DNA of 64,000 nt from JACCZX01 sp963786295 (GTDB taxonomy: Bacteria > Pseudomonadota > Gammaproteobacteria > Burkholderiales > Burkholderiaceae_F), in contig CAWAYV010000029.1 of NCBI GenBank assembly GCA_963786295.1, positions 1 to 64,000 of the forward strand, given 5' to 3'. Each line of letters starts with the position of its first letter. Within the stretch, counting starts at the first letter, position 1. Below the pieces are notes generated by a model. It was not told the DNA's origin. It searched no databases and worked only from the letters and a program-made list of their open reading frames with translations. A program made the position numbers and the translations under genes. Shown here in pieces: positions 53,890-63,443 of the stretch.

Positions 53890-54089
53890 CTACGTACCAC
53901 GCCGATGTTCGGCTTTCCACAGCTTTTCGAGTTCGGCGGCGACCGCAGGCGGAGGCGAGCCGATCAAAGTTGACTTGCCGGCTGATAGACCTTGCGGACA
54001 CGACGTCCAGCGCGCCGGAATACAACAGCACGACGTTGTTCTCGAAGCAGTCCCGGTTCTTGCATGTGCGACCCGAAATTGGTCGGACT
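53890..54089 (-). pseudogene. truncated second copy of the Ivy-type inhibitor domain
   Basis: Directly after the stop of the Cys-rich gene, about 65 codons match the C-terminal third of the Ivy-like protein: TCKNRDCFENNVVLLYSG (against TCKNHDCYDNNVVLLWSG) and, after a frame change near 54000, GKSTLIGSPPPAVAAELEKLW. The N-terminal part and a start codon are missing. It reads as the remnant of a tandem duplication, or as the end of a gene whose start was lost by a deletion. Confidence 0.6.
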
Positions 54090-54503
54090 CTAAGGGCAGG
54101 GGCTTTTCGGCGCCTGGATCAGCTTGTTTTTGCGCCAGTAGTAGCGAGAGGGCACAGACATCCCGACCCATGGTGTGCCATGCCCCTGCTGGCACTGGAC
54201 CAGATCGAACTCGCACGGGCCTGGCCCGCTGCAGGTGACCGTACAGCCACCGCCTGTGCCACAGGGGGCGTTCCCGAGGTGGCAAGCGTTGCCGCTGGCA
54301 ACGGTGTATTCCTTTGCATCAGGCGCCGGCTTGAATGACATGCGCACCTTGAAGCGGGCAGGCCCAGTGCACTGCGACGAGACCTGGGACAGTTGGAAGT
54401 CGTAGGGGATTGCCTTCGCGGCGGCCCCGCCCGCCAAGATCATGCAGGCCAACGCCAGCACGGCGCCCAGTGGGGTGAACGACAGACAGCTTCGGATCTT
54501 CAT
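54090..54503 (-). CDS. uncharacterised exported cysteine-rich protein
   Basis: 137 residues. Signal peptide (FTPLGAVLALACMILAGGAAA), then about 110 residues with many cysteines, dense around CHLGNAPCGTGGGCTVTC and PGPCEFDLVQCQQ, and a C-terminal SRYYWRKNKLIQAPKSPCP. Disulfide-bonded extracytoplasmic protein is likely. No family recognised. The ATG at 54503 has GAGGAG six bases upstream; an ATG six bases earlier is possible but too close to it. Confidence 0.6.
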   Translation of the reverse strand: MKIRSCLSFTPLGAVLALACMILAGGAAAKAIPYDFQLSQVSSQCTGPARFKVRMSFKPAPDAKEYTVASGNACHLGNAPCGTGGGCTVTCSGPGPCEFDLVQCQQGHGTPWVGMSVPSRYYWRKNKLIQAPKSPCP

Positions 54504-54550
54504 GGTCATCTCCTCGTTGAGAAACGCTTGCGAGTCGCTGCTGCATCCAG

Positions 54551-55423
54551 CTACTTCGGTTGCGACCGGAAGTGCTTCTTCCACAGCTTCTCGAGCTCGA
54601 GCTGCGACAGCCGGCGGTGGGTTGCCGATCAAGGTCGACTTGCCCTTCTGATTGACCTTGCCGTACACAACGTTCTGTATTCCCGACCACAACAGGACGA
54701 CGTTGTTGTCGTAGCAGTCGTGGTTCTTGCAGGTGTAGAGCATCACGTAATCGTCGTTAGCCACCTTCATTGCCTGACCCTCCGAACTCGGGCCGTCGAG
54801 CTTGGCGAGCCACGGCTCCTTCACGAGCGGGCCGAGCGCCTTGTAGTAAATCTCCTTTGCCTTCGCGTTGTAAAGAAGCCCGGCCGCAGAGAGTTCGGTC
54901 AGCGCGTAGCCCTTGAAGATCTTCGCTGAGTTACCCACGCCCGCTGACGCTGCTCCCGCTGCTGGTGCCGCTGCCGGTGCGGCGGCTGCTGTTTGCATCG
55001 GTTTGGCACTGCCGTCACAACGGCGGAATTTCTGTTGGGTTAGCGGCTTGCCAATCGCCGCCATCACCTTCTGATCGCCGTCAAACTTCAGGTAATAGCC
55101 GGACTTGTCCTGATGAATCGCAAACAACAGCTCGCCCGTCCCGGCGCCTCGCTTACCAGCATGTTCCGGTACTCCGGCGGCGGACTATTGCCGTAGAACG
55201 ACGTCTGTGCCTCGGGCTTGGAGCCGGCGACGCGCTTGTCGCCGTGCAGGAACACCAACGCATCGGGAAATACGGTCGCCTTCGGCGACGCGTTGTTGCT
55301 GCAATCGACCTGATAGGTGCCGCCAAACGCCTTCATCGTGTCCGCGTCGAGTTTGCCTTGCGCCCAGGCGGATGCGCTGGCAACGGTGACTATCAGCACT
55401 GCGCTTTGAATTAAACGGTTCAT
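54551..55423 (-). CDS. exported protein with C-terminal Ivy-type lysozyme-inhibitor domain (frameshifted)
   Basis: About 290 residues. Signal peptide (AVLIVTVASASAWAQ), an N-terminal domain with GGTYQVDCSNNASPKATVFPD, an Ala/Pro linker, then a domain with KIFKGYALTELSAAG, KEPWLAKLDGPSSEGQ and VMLYTCKNHDCYDNNVVLLWSG. The CK-x-HDC loop with flanking W and GP residues is the signature of Ivy proteins, which block c-type lysozyme through this loop. Frame breaks near 55130 and 54610; the corrected end is LEKLWKKHFRSQPK. Assignment to Ivy is from motif recognition only. Confidence 0.65.
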
Positions 55424-55441
55424 GATTTCTCCTATCGGTTC

Positions 55442-55816
55442 CTAGCGAGGTTTCCCGGCGCACGCGGTGAAGAGCGTCATCGTGCCCTTCATGAACGCGT
55501 CCTGCTCCTGCGCGCTCATCTTTTCTCCGATTGCGTGCGCTTCCGCCTTCTTACCCTGCATGCCGAAAACCATGGCTTGCCGGGCCTGGGGCGACATGGC
55601 AGACCGTGCTTCCTTGGCGCCACACTTGCAGAAGTCCTCGCCCTTGACTCCCATTTCCCGCCGCATCATCTTGTTGGCCCCCCGCTCGCCTTCGGCGAGG
55701 CAGGCAGTTATGAACTCGGAGTCGCTGGGCCCGCTGTCACCACAAGCGGCAACGAGGGCAATGGCGAGGGCGGCCGCAACGTTGCGGCGCGACAGCTGCT
55801 GGCTCAAGTAAGGCAC
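55442..55816 (-). CDS. small lipoprotein of unknown function
   Basis: 124 residues from a GTG at 55816 with GAGGAG upstream. The N-terminus has a signal and a lipobox (ALVAAC followed by GDSG), so the protein is probably lipid-anchored after cleavage at this Cys. The mature part has TACLAEGERGANK, DFCKCGAKEARSAMSPQ and FTACAGK with five more cysteines. It is helical with Met/Ala-rich stretches. No family recognised. Confidence 0.65.
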   Translation of the reverse strand: MPYLSQQLSRRNVAAALAIALVAACGDSGPSDSEFITACLAEGERGANKMMRREMGVKGEDFCKCGAKEARSAMSPQARQAMVFGMQGKKAEAHAIGEKMSAQEQDAFMKGTMTLFTACAGKPR

Positions 55817-55868
55817 GGTTTTTCTCCTCAAAGTTGGGTGGTCGTGACGCGGCGTCGGTCGGGCTTCG

Positions 55869-56981
55869 CTAGAACGACCCGCCTGGGCGTTGCGGATTCG
55901 GGTCCTGCGGCGCCTGGTCAGCGACCCCATGCCGCGCCGCCAGGTTCTGTTGCTGTACGCGCTCGCGCGCAGCCTGCGCCTGTGCGCGCACTTGCGCCAG
56001 CTTGGCCTGCATCTCCGCTTCTACTGCGCTGACATCGAGATCCTTCGCCGTCTGCAGGTAGATCAGACACCAGCCTTTCTTCAGCACCAGCGACAGCAGC
56101 GTGCCGACCGCGGCCATGATCAGGCCAATGCCCACCAGCATCGCAACGCCATAGCCGCCACCACCCGTTGCGGTCGTGGGCATACCGCGCGGCATGCCGC
56201 GCGGCGTGCGGCCGTAACCGCGGCCAATCTCACTTTCGAATCCGCCGCCGAACATCGATGTCAAGCTCGACAGATTGACGTCGACGCCAACGATTCCGAG
56301 CGACAGCGAACCTGCGGTCAGCGTGCCGGACAGTGCAATCCACCACAACACCATCGCAGTGACGATCAACAGCACGAACAACACGCAAGCGCGGACCACG
56401 ACGCCGACCAACCGTTTGCGGATCACCATTGCGACACGCGCGAGCGCCGTACCGATCGATTCGCCTGACCAGATCGCCGCACTGGCGATCGGTGCGAGCA
56501 CGAATGCGAACGCGACGAACAGCACGCCGATCGTCACCGCGCTTAACGGAAATACGATAAAGAACAGCACCGGCCCGATGACCGGAATCTTGCAGATCCA
56601 CAGCAGCAGTGCGACCGCGAGCACGACAGCGACGAAGGCCAGGCCGGCGAGGATCATCACGACAATCGCCTTGCCCAACGCGAACAGGCCTGCGAGCAGT
56701 GCATCGGTAAACGAGCGCGACGATGCGCCGGACGCTTCGTCCATCAGTACAACGCCGGCGGCGTTAAAACCGGTACCGGCACAGATCAAGAAAAGCAGAA
56801 AGGCGAGGCCGAACGCGCTGAACGACATCGAGCTCATTCCCATCGACGCGAACAGCCCGAACAGCGCGACGCCGACGGCCATCGCGACGAACTCGACCGC
56901 GAGCGCTTTGGTGTTGGTGATGGCATCGACCGCCGGAAGAATCGCGCCGGCGTCGCGGACTTGACTGGATACTGCACTCAT
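55869..56981 (-). CDS. uncharacterised polytopic membrane protein
   Basis: 370 residues with about six membrane helices, for example ALAVEFVAMAVGVALFGLFA, FVAVVLAVALLLWICKIPVIGPVLFFIVFP and ACVLFVLLIVTAMVLWWIA, a Gly/Arg-rich loop (GRGYGRTPRGMPRGMP), a last helix and a C-terminal cytosolic coiled coil (VEAEMQAKLAQVRAQAQAARERVQQQNL). It resembles general integral-membrane families with tandem hydrophobic domains but I could not name it. The ATG at 56981 has GAGGAG six bases upstream. It is the only inner-membrane protein of the operon. Confidence 0.65.
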   Translation of the reverse strand: MSAVSSQVRDAGAILPAVDAITNTKALAVEFVAMAVGVALFGLFASMGMSSMSFSAFGLAFLLFLICAGTGFNAAGVVLMDEASGASSRSFTDALLAGLFALGKAIVVMILAGLAFVAVVLAVALLLWICKIPVIGPVLFFIVFPLSAVTIGVLFVAFAFVLAPIASAAIWSGESIGTALARVAMVIRKRLVGVVVRACVLFVLLIVTAMVLWWIALSGTLTAGSLSLGIVGVDVNLSSLTSMFGGGFESEIGRGYGRTPRGMPRGMPTTATGGGGYGVAMLVGIGLIMAAVGTLLSLVLKKGWCLIYLQTAKDLDVSAVEAEMQAKLAQVRAQAQAARERVQQQNLAARHGVADQAPQDPNPQRPGGSF

Positions 56982-57007
56982 CGTGATCTCCTCGAGTTCT
57001 TGCTTGA

Positions 57008-58617
57008 TCACAGCTTGGGTACACCGACCTTGCTCGCGGTGTCGCGCGTCGCCTGATTGGCAAACCGCGCCGACGCCTGCCTTATCTCTTCGAATGAAGA
57101 ATCGTCGATCAGCGACACGCTGAGGTAATCGCTCAAAGGGCCGTTCAGCGAGGCACGCCCGATCCGTGCGTGAACGGTCACGCCGCAGCCCTGGCTCTTG
57201 TAACCGTTGAACAGGATGTTCTGACCGCGCGCGGGCGGATCGATCGGCGTAAATTTTCCGCAGCGCGCTTGCGTCGACTTGTCGATGATCTGAACACCGG
57301 CGGCATTAAAGGTCCATATCAGGCCGTAATCGCCCGCACTCTCTCTGACCACACTCGGCGGGCCGAACTTTTTCACCAGCGCTTCCTTAATCGCGTCACT
57401 AAGCGGCTGCTGGCCGTGCAGAAAGCCGGTGAAGCGCTCAACGAAGAGTGCACGGTGCGCGTTCGGCGGTGGAGGAAAGTGAACGCCGATGGCATCGGAC
57501 GAACCGGCTGGAGCGCCCTTGGCGGCTCTGGCAATCAGCCACGACATGTAAGCCGTCGCAGGCGCGTTGTTGATGATTCCGTTATGTTCGTTTATCTGCA
57601 TTCCGGGCGAATGCGCTTGCACTGCGCGCTTGACTTCATCGAGCGTCATGCCGAGCCTGATGCCGACGATGTCGACATTGACCGGTGCCGCTCCCGGAGC
57701 TGAGCCCAGAACGCCCGCGGTGGAAGCCGCAGCAGCGCCTGCAACTTCGCCGCCCGCTGGAGCCGCGCCTGGAACCGTCGATGCCTGCGCAACGCCTGGG
57801 TCCGTTGACATCATCGGCGGATTACTGAGGACGGCAGTCGCCTCGTTACCTGCCTGATCACGTGCCGGTTTCGAGCCGCCACCGCCTAGCAGCGTGCCAG
57901 CAGCGCCAACTAACCCGCCGATGACACGATTGACGTCGACCTGCGAACCCGAGGCGGGAGGCGCGCCAGAGGTAGGTACCGCCGAGTCACGACCGGACCC
58001 GGTGCCACGGCGACGTCCTGATCGGCAACGACGATGTTGAGCTTGCCTGGATACACGGCGATGAAGCTCGGGCCGCGTCGATTGTTGCCTTTGCGCACGT
58101 TGAAACCCACGTGGCGCACGCCTGACGGCACCGACAACTGACGCACGAGGTGGGTGACATCGATCGGCTTGTTGAACGCCGGGTTGTCCTTGCAATCGGC
58201 CGACAGCGTCGCGACGCGCGTGCCGGCGGTCGAATCGGTGACGTCGCTCCTGCCGTCGCCCGGATACGCGAAGACGTCGACCACGACCTGTTCGTCGCCG
58301 GAGCACTGGATGGCACGCCCGCTGAATTGAAAGATCGCCGACCGGATGCGCGTCGGTTGCACCTCGGGCAGCTGGTACTCCATGGTGGCAATGTTGTTCG
58401 AGCCGACTCCCTGTGCAGCACCGGAACTGCGCTGCCAGAAACCGACGGCGACGCTTTGCGCCACCCCCCAAGGACTCGGCGCACCGCCGGTGAGCTGCGA
58501 GTAACCTACCTTCAGCGACGCGTCGACGCCGATTTGTCGATCGACACCCCAGGCAGTCGAACTCGCTATCGCCAGCATCGGCACGACAAAGTAGCGTGCA
58601 GGAACGCGTCGTGACAT
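57008..58617 (-). CDS. large uncharacterised exported protein, first gene of the accessory operon (frameshifted)
   Basis: About 536 residues. Signal peptide (FVVPMLAIASSTAWG), an N-terminal beta-rich domain of about 190 residues (RIRSAIFQFSGRAIQCSGDEQVVVDVFAYPGD then DVTHLVRQLSVPSGVRHVGFNVR, like a DNRLRE or carbohydrate-binding-type sandwich), a Gly/Ala/Pro linker, and a C-terminal domain starting VDIVGIRLGMTLDEVKRAVQ, a motif common to OmlA/SmpA-like and other exported proteins. The frame changes near 57990 in the linker. No catalytic motif seen. Confidence 0.6.
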
Positions 58618-58642
58618 AGATCCCCCCGTTGCCCCGAAAGTG

Positions 58643-58663
58643 TTGATTCCGGATTGGAATCAA
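58643..58663. promoter_or_regulatory. 8-bp inverted repeat in the operon leader
   Basis: TTGATTCC and GGAATCAA flank a 5-bp centre, about 26 nt upstream of the first gene's start. It could be a regulator site downstream of the promoter or a leader hairpin. Confidence 0.45.
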
Positions 58664-58672
58664 TCGGAGCGC

Positions 58673-58707
58673 AACGTAGCGGCGGTGGCGTTACTGGGGC
58701 GTTACTG
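58673..58707 (-). promoter_or_regulatory. candidate BTAD/SARP-type direct-repeat promoter of the accessory operon
   Basis: On the minus strand the heptamer CAGTAAC occurs twice (58707-58701 and 58696-58690), exactly 11 bp apart, inside a larger 10-bp repeat. A TACGTT hexamer (58678-58673), a possible -10, follows 11 nt later. SARP/BTAD regulators bind heptamer direct repeats at 11-bp spacing close to the -10, and a BTAD regulator is encoded directly upstream. Confidence 0.55.
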
Positions 58708-58735
58708 ATAGGCCGCGCAAACGCCACGGCTGCAA

Positions 58736-61700
58736 TTAGTGCTGCAGTCGCCGGCTTGCGGTGGTCAGGATGGCGCGGTTAATGGGGTTGCGATTTAGGA
58801 AGCTGTCGCTGAATTCGTCGGGGACATTAGGCAATGCGACGGTGTTGATCCAATCAACGGCGCTCGCAAGTGACGTTGTCGCGTCAACGTGGTCACCTGC
58901 GGCATTGAACACCTCGAACTCGAGCCACCAGGCCTCGGCGCGATACATATCCAGTCGGCTGCACGCCGTGCAAGGTCGTCGGTAAGTCCGCGCGCGGTGC
59001 GCTGTGGATTCACCGTGTCGGCCTGCGCGGCGTAACCCATCGACCAGCATCGCCTTGGCGGGCAGGTAAGCTCGAATAGGTTCGCTTTGCCCGGCTTTCG
59101 CTGCCACCTGCTTCGCGAGCGCAACGGCTTCAGCAGCGTCCAACTCTCGCGCAAGCTCGATCTGCACTTGCCAGTCAGACGTTCAGAGCATGGGCTGACG
59201 ACGGCCTGTTCGCCAATTTCGTCGAGCAACGCACGCGTCGGTTGTTTTCTGCGCGTGCGAGCCGGACTTTCGATGCGCCATCCGATGCGCCGCGCCGGAC
59301 CGAATCGATCGGCGGCGCGCTACCGAGCAGGCTCTGCGCACGCGCCATCTGCCCGAGGTGAAGCAGCAATGAGCGCGCGTGATTGCGGCATTGCGGCGAT
59401 CCAACGATTTGGCCATCGCGAACCGTGGCCTTCGAGCACGCCGTCGAGGATCTGATGCGCCTCACGATAACGTGCGGCTTCCTGCAGGTGCACCCGAGCA
59501 TGATGTCGTATGTGGTCCACGGGTCCACGGTTCCGCCAGCGCCTTCGATCTGAAGCGACGTGCGGCTGCGTACTCGTCGATCGCCTCGTCGACCGGCCAA
59601 GGTTGTACAGGCATGATCGCGAGTGACTAGGGTTTCGCTCACCAGGCCGAGATCGCCATCGGCACGCGCGCGCTCGATTGCGGCATCTGCGCGTCGTCGC
59701 CTGCTCGAACTGGCCACCCATTTCCAGCAGATACGCGTATTGCCGCCTGCGCATTGCCATCTCGGTGTCCTGCGGGTTGGCTTCGATGAAGGCGCGAAGC
59801 GTCTTGCCGACTTCGAGCGCTTCCTGCTGCCGCCCCCGAAAGCTCAGAGCCAACGCCTCCCATTCGCCGAGACTGCATTCGTTAGGTGTGTCCCCCAACT
59901 CGCGCGCGAGCAGTCGCGCATCGCGCATCAGCCGGATCGATTCGTCGTCGTGCGTGATCTCAAACCGGCTCTTTGCGAGCGCGGTGAGTGCCCCGAGCCG
60001 CTCGTGCGGAGTGACGGCAAGCGAGCTCATCTTCTGCGCCACGGCCGCGTATTCCGAAAAGCGCTTCATGAAGTGCAGGCAGATGCCATGCCAGCTCATC
60101 GCATCGAGGCGTTCGGTGCGCTGTCCGGCCTTTTCCAAACTGTCGGCGGCACGCTGAGTACAGCTCTGCCGCGTTCGCTCCGAACGCTATGTTGCGCGCG
60201 CGATCAGCCGCAATTCTGTAATGGGCGCCGGCCTTGCTCCATTGCTCGGCTTCGTAATAGTGCTCGGCTATGCGCGCCGGCTGCGCGCCTGCGCTTCGAG
60301 GCAATTCGGCGATGTCCTTGTGCATCACGCGCGCGATCGCGTGCGGCACCGAGCGCAGCGTGGTTTCGAGAATCAGATCGTGCGCGAACGCACTGCCTTC
60401 GCGGTCGGCACGAATGATCTGTGCAACTTCCAGCTCATGCCAGCCTTCGGCCAGATCGAGCGGATGTGCACTCAGCACGCAAGCGGCCAGTCCGACGCTG
60501 AAATCTTGCCCGGCCAGCGCAGCGACCCGCGCTAGCCTCAGTGCATCGCGTGAGAGCTTGTGCAGACGTCGCTCGATCAACTGGCCTACGCTGCCCGGTG
60601 CCGGAAGGAGCGCAACACCACCTCGAAGCGCCGTCGCATCCTGCGCCAAAGCAGCAGACAACGTCTCCAGAATGAACAGCGGATTGCCGCCGGTGTGGCG
60701 TGCCAGCGGCTCGGCCCACGCGCGCGCGTCGAAATCAGGCAACGCAAGCGAGATCGAGCAGCGCTTCGATCGCTGGCACATCAAGTGGTCCAAGCTCGAT
60801 GCGCGCGACTTCGTTGGATTCTGTGCGTTCCAGCCACTCGAGAAGACGTCGCGGCATTTCGGCCGTGCGCACTCCGACCAGCCAGCGCACATGCTTCCTT
60901 GCTCGGCGATCAACGCGAGCAGTGACTCAACGCTCGCGTCATCCGCAAACTGCAAATCGTCGATCGCACATCCGGTAAGACCTGCGTTGCTCGCCACAAG
61001 CAATGCATGCACGACTGCGCGCTGAAACCGTACCGGCTGCAGCTTGCTTTCCGGCGCTGCACCAAGCTCCGGTAGCAACCGACTCAGCTCGGCCTTCGCC
61101 CAGTCCTCAAGGATCGGTGTATAGCGCTGCGTCACCGCACGCAGCAGCCGCGCCAACAACGCGAACGGCACGCGCTCGTCGCCTGGACGTGCACCGACGA
61201 CGATCGCGCCATCATGGCGCGCGACAAAGTCGCCCAGCAGCCGCGTCTTGCCAATGCCGGGCTCACCGCACACGAGCGCCAAGACGCTGCTGCTGCCATG
61301 CGATTTCCAGCTCGCTCCACTCGGTGTCGCGACCGACCAGCTTCGGCGGCCGTAGTACGGAGACCGGCTTTGCGAGACCGATCGCGGGCGAAGACAAAAC
61401 ACCGCTCGACTCGATTAGTGCAGCCAGTTCGAGTGTTTCGTTGCCAGGTGTCGTCCCCAGCTCGCGTTTCAACAGCTCGCGACAGCGTTCAAACACCGCC
61501 AACGCGGCGGCTCGATCGCCGCGTAGGTAGTGCAGTCGCATCAGCTGGCGATGCGTGTGTTCGCGCAGCGGATCGTCACCGAGCAGACGCTCGCCATATT
61601 GCAACGCAAGTGCGATGTGGCCTTCGCGCTCGAGCTTTGAAGCGATCTCGGCCAGAGCATTGCGCCGAGTGGCGCGCCATTGTTCGCGCGCCGCCTGCAA

Positions 61701-62105
61701 CCATTCGTCAAGTTGCTCGCAGTCGGCGTAGTCGAGCGAGCCAAGCAGCTCGCCGGTTGCCGTGCTTGCGTCTTGCGCCAGCACTTCAGCGACGCCGTTC
61801 AAGTCGTGACTGACGCCGTCGGCGAGGCGCAGAACGTCGGCGGTCGTCAGAGCAACATCGCGGCCAGCGCGCTTGCGCAGCCGATGCAAACGCTGCCTCA
61901 GGTTATTGCGTGCGGCATCGTCGTCAACATCGGGCCACAAGAGTGCCGCCGCTTTGCCACGCGGTATGGCACCGTCGATCGCGAGCAATGCGAGCAGCGC
62001 GGCGTCTTTGCGTTCGAGCGGAAATGCATCGGTGCCAAGGTCCAGCTTCGGCTCGCCAAGCAGCCGCAGCCGAATGCCGCCCTGTGCCGTTGCGACAGTC
62101 GCCAT
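58736..62105 (-). CDS. BTAD-AAA-TPR transcriptional regulator (multiply frameshifted)
   Basis: About 1120 residues. N-terminal OmpR-like winged helix (LRLLGEPKLDLG to LRLADGVSHDLNG), BTAD domain (about 110-235, LDEWLQAAREQWRATRRNAL, LYLRGDRAAALAVFERC-type TPR text), an AAA ATPase with Walker A CGEPGIGKTRLLGDF, then a long TPR region (for example WHGICLHFMKRFSEYAAVAQ). The last readable part ends RRLQH at 58736. At least seven frame changes interrupt it (first near 61270). Such proteins are large activators of the SARP/MalT-like group. The ATG at 62105 leads straight into the winged helix. Confidence 0.75.
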
Positions 62106-62151
62106 CGATGCCGATGCGCCTAAAAAGAACGGATCGTATCCGAGGTGTCCG

Positions 62152-62586
62152 CTAGCGGCGGCGCCCTGCACGCACCGGAGTCGCATCGAGATTCGGCGCA
62201 TCGAAATACGGCTCGCCCAACTCCGCCTGCAGCAGCTTCAAGTTGCGCCGGTGTGCGCGAAAGTAGACATCGAAAACATCGCCGGCCAGCGGCACCGAGC
62301 CGACCGCAGCGTCGACCACGAGATTGCGGATCATTTTCGCTTGCAGCCAGCGCGATGCGCCGAGTTCGCGCGCCTGCGTAATCAGATAGACGCCGATCGC
62401 CGCCGACAGCAAATCGCCGGCGACCGGAACGAGCCCGAGCAAGGCGTCGAGCCCAACGGTGGTACGCAGCATCGGCACGTCGATCGCCGAGTCCATTAAC
62501 CGCGTCAACGTGATCAACCGCTCGCGCGCGCGGCGCTTGCGCTCGGCAGACGAGATATCAATCGAACGGATCGTGGTGGTCATCAT
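62152..62586 (-). CDS. DUF4112 membrane protein
   Basis: 144 residues with LTRLMDSAIDVPMLRTTVGLDALLGLVPVAGDLLSAAIGVYLI and GSVPLAGDVFDVYFRAHRRN, the two hydrophobic segments and G-L-V-P-V-A-G-D type motifs of DUF4112. The ATG overlaps the stop of the methyltransferase gene by 4 nt. The BTAD regulator starts 46 nt downstream. Function unknown. Confidence 0.85.
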   Translation of the reverse strand: MMTTTIRSIDISSAERKRRARERLITLTRLMDSAIDVPMLRTTVGLDALLGLVPVAGDLLSAAIGVYLITQARELGASRWLQAKMIRNLVVDAAVGSVPLAGDVFDVYFRAHRRNLKLLQAELGEPYFDAPNLDATPVRAGRRR

Positions 62587-63443
62587 TGTTCGGGCGGCGA
62601 GCGCTTGGTCGCGATCAGCAGCACGTTGGCGAATAGCGTGCCTTCGCTCATCGGCTGCGCGACGACAGAAAAGCCGATCGCTTCCAGCAGTGCCGTCCAT
62701 TCCGCCAATGGCCGCCAGTGCAGCTGAGGCCACGACTTTTGGCGCGCAAACGTCACCCACCAATCGACGGCTGACGTAAAACGAAAGCGCCAGTTCGGCG
62801 CGGCATCGGCGACGCGCAGCAACAACGTGCCGCCCGGCGCCAGCGCTGAATACGCATTCGTCAGCAGCGCGCGCTGAGCAACACGATCAACGTAATGCAG
62901 CACGTCGAGTATGACCACGACGTCGCACTCGGGCAGAGTGACCTCGCGCACGTCGCCGATTGACAACGAAACGCGATCACGAATATCGAACAACGCGCGC
63001 TGCGCCGTCGCGATTGCGTCCATTCGCAAATCGAATCCGCGCAGTGTCCAGCCGAGCGGCGGCGGGGCCCATGTCTGCGGCCATGCGGATGCGGAGCGTG
63101 GGTCGCACTGCTCGGCGGCGGCAAGTAACGCGGCCAGTATCCCGAGCCCGCAGCCGATGTCGACGATGCGTGCATCAGATGTAATTCGGCCATCGCGCAA
63201 CAGCGCAGCGAATACCGGATCGCCGCCCAGCTTTCCACGCGCAAAGTAGTACGGACCGCGGCCGGCCGGTCGAAAGCGCGAGGCGGCGCGCGCAACCAGC
63301 CTTCGGAAAGCAGGCTCTGAACCAGCAGCAATTCGATCAGCGGGTGCCGATCGCGCAGCGGATGACTCGGCAGAGGCCATCGGATCGGTGGATGCGCGGA
63401 CAGTCGAGGCACCGACCGCCGCGTCGCGAGCCCGCGCTCGCAT
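62583..63443 (-). CDS. class I SAM-dependent methyltransferase
   Basis: 286 residues. After an Ala/Arg-rich start the fold shows motif I ARIVDIGCGLGILAALL, acidic RGFDLRMD, and DVVVILDVLHYVDR with the post-I aromatic region; a C-terminal WPQLHWRPLAEWTALLEAIGFSV follows. It overlaps the deacetylase stop (TAATG) and the DUF4112 start. Methyltransferases of this type stand next to polysaccharide-deacetylase genes in aryl-polyene-like clusters of some proteobacteria, but no such cluster is visible here. Substrate unknown. Confidence 0.75.
   Translation of the reverse strand: MRARARDAAVGASTVRASTDPMASAESSAARSAPADRIAAGSEPAFRRLVARAASRFRPAGRGPYYFARGKLGGDPVFAALLRDGRITSDARIVDIGCGLGILAALLAAAEQCDPRSASAWPQTWAPPPLGWTLRGFDLRMDAIATAQRALFDIRDRVSLSIGDVREVTLPECDVVVILDVLHYVDRVAQRALLTNAYSALAPGGTLLLRVADAAPNWRFRFTSAVDWWVTFARQKSWPQLHWRPLAEWTALLEAIGFSVVAQPMSEGTLFANVLLIATKRSPPEQ

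Noticed and set aside
61003..61813. Long open frames on the plus strand opposite the BTAD regulator
   Set aside because: Arg/Ala-rich translations without homology, typical antisense shadows of a GC-rich gene.
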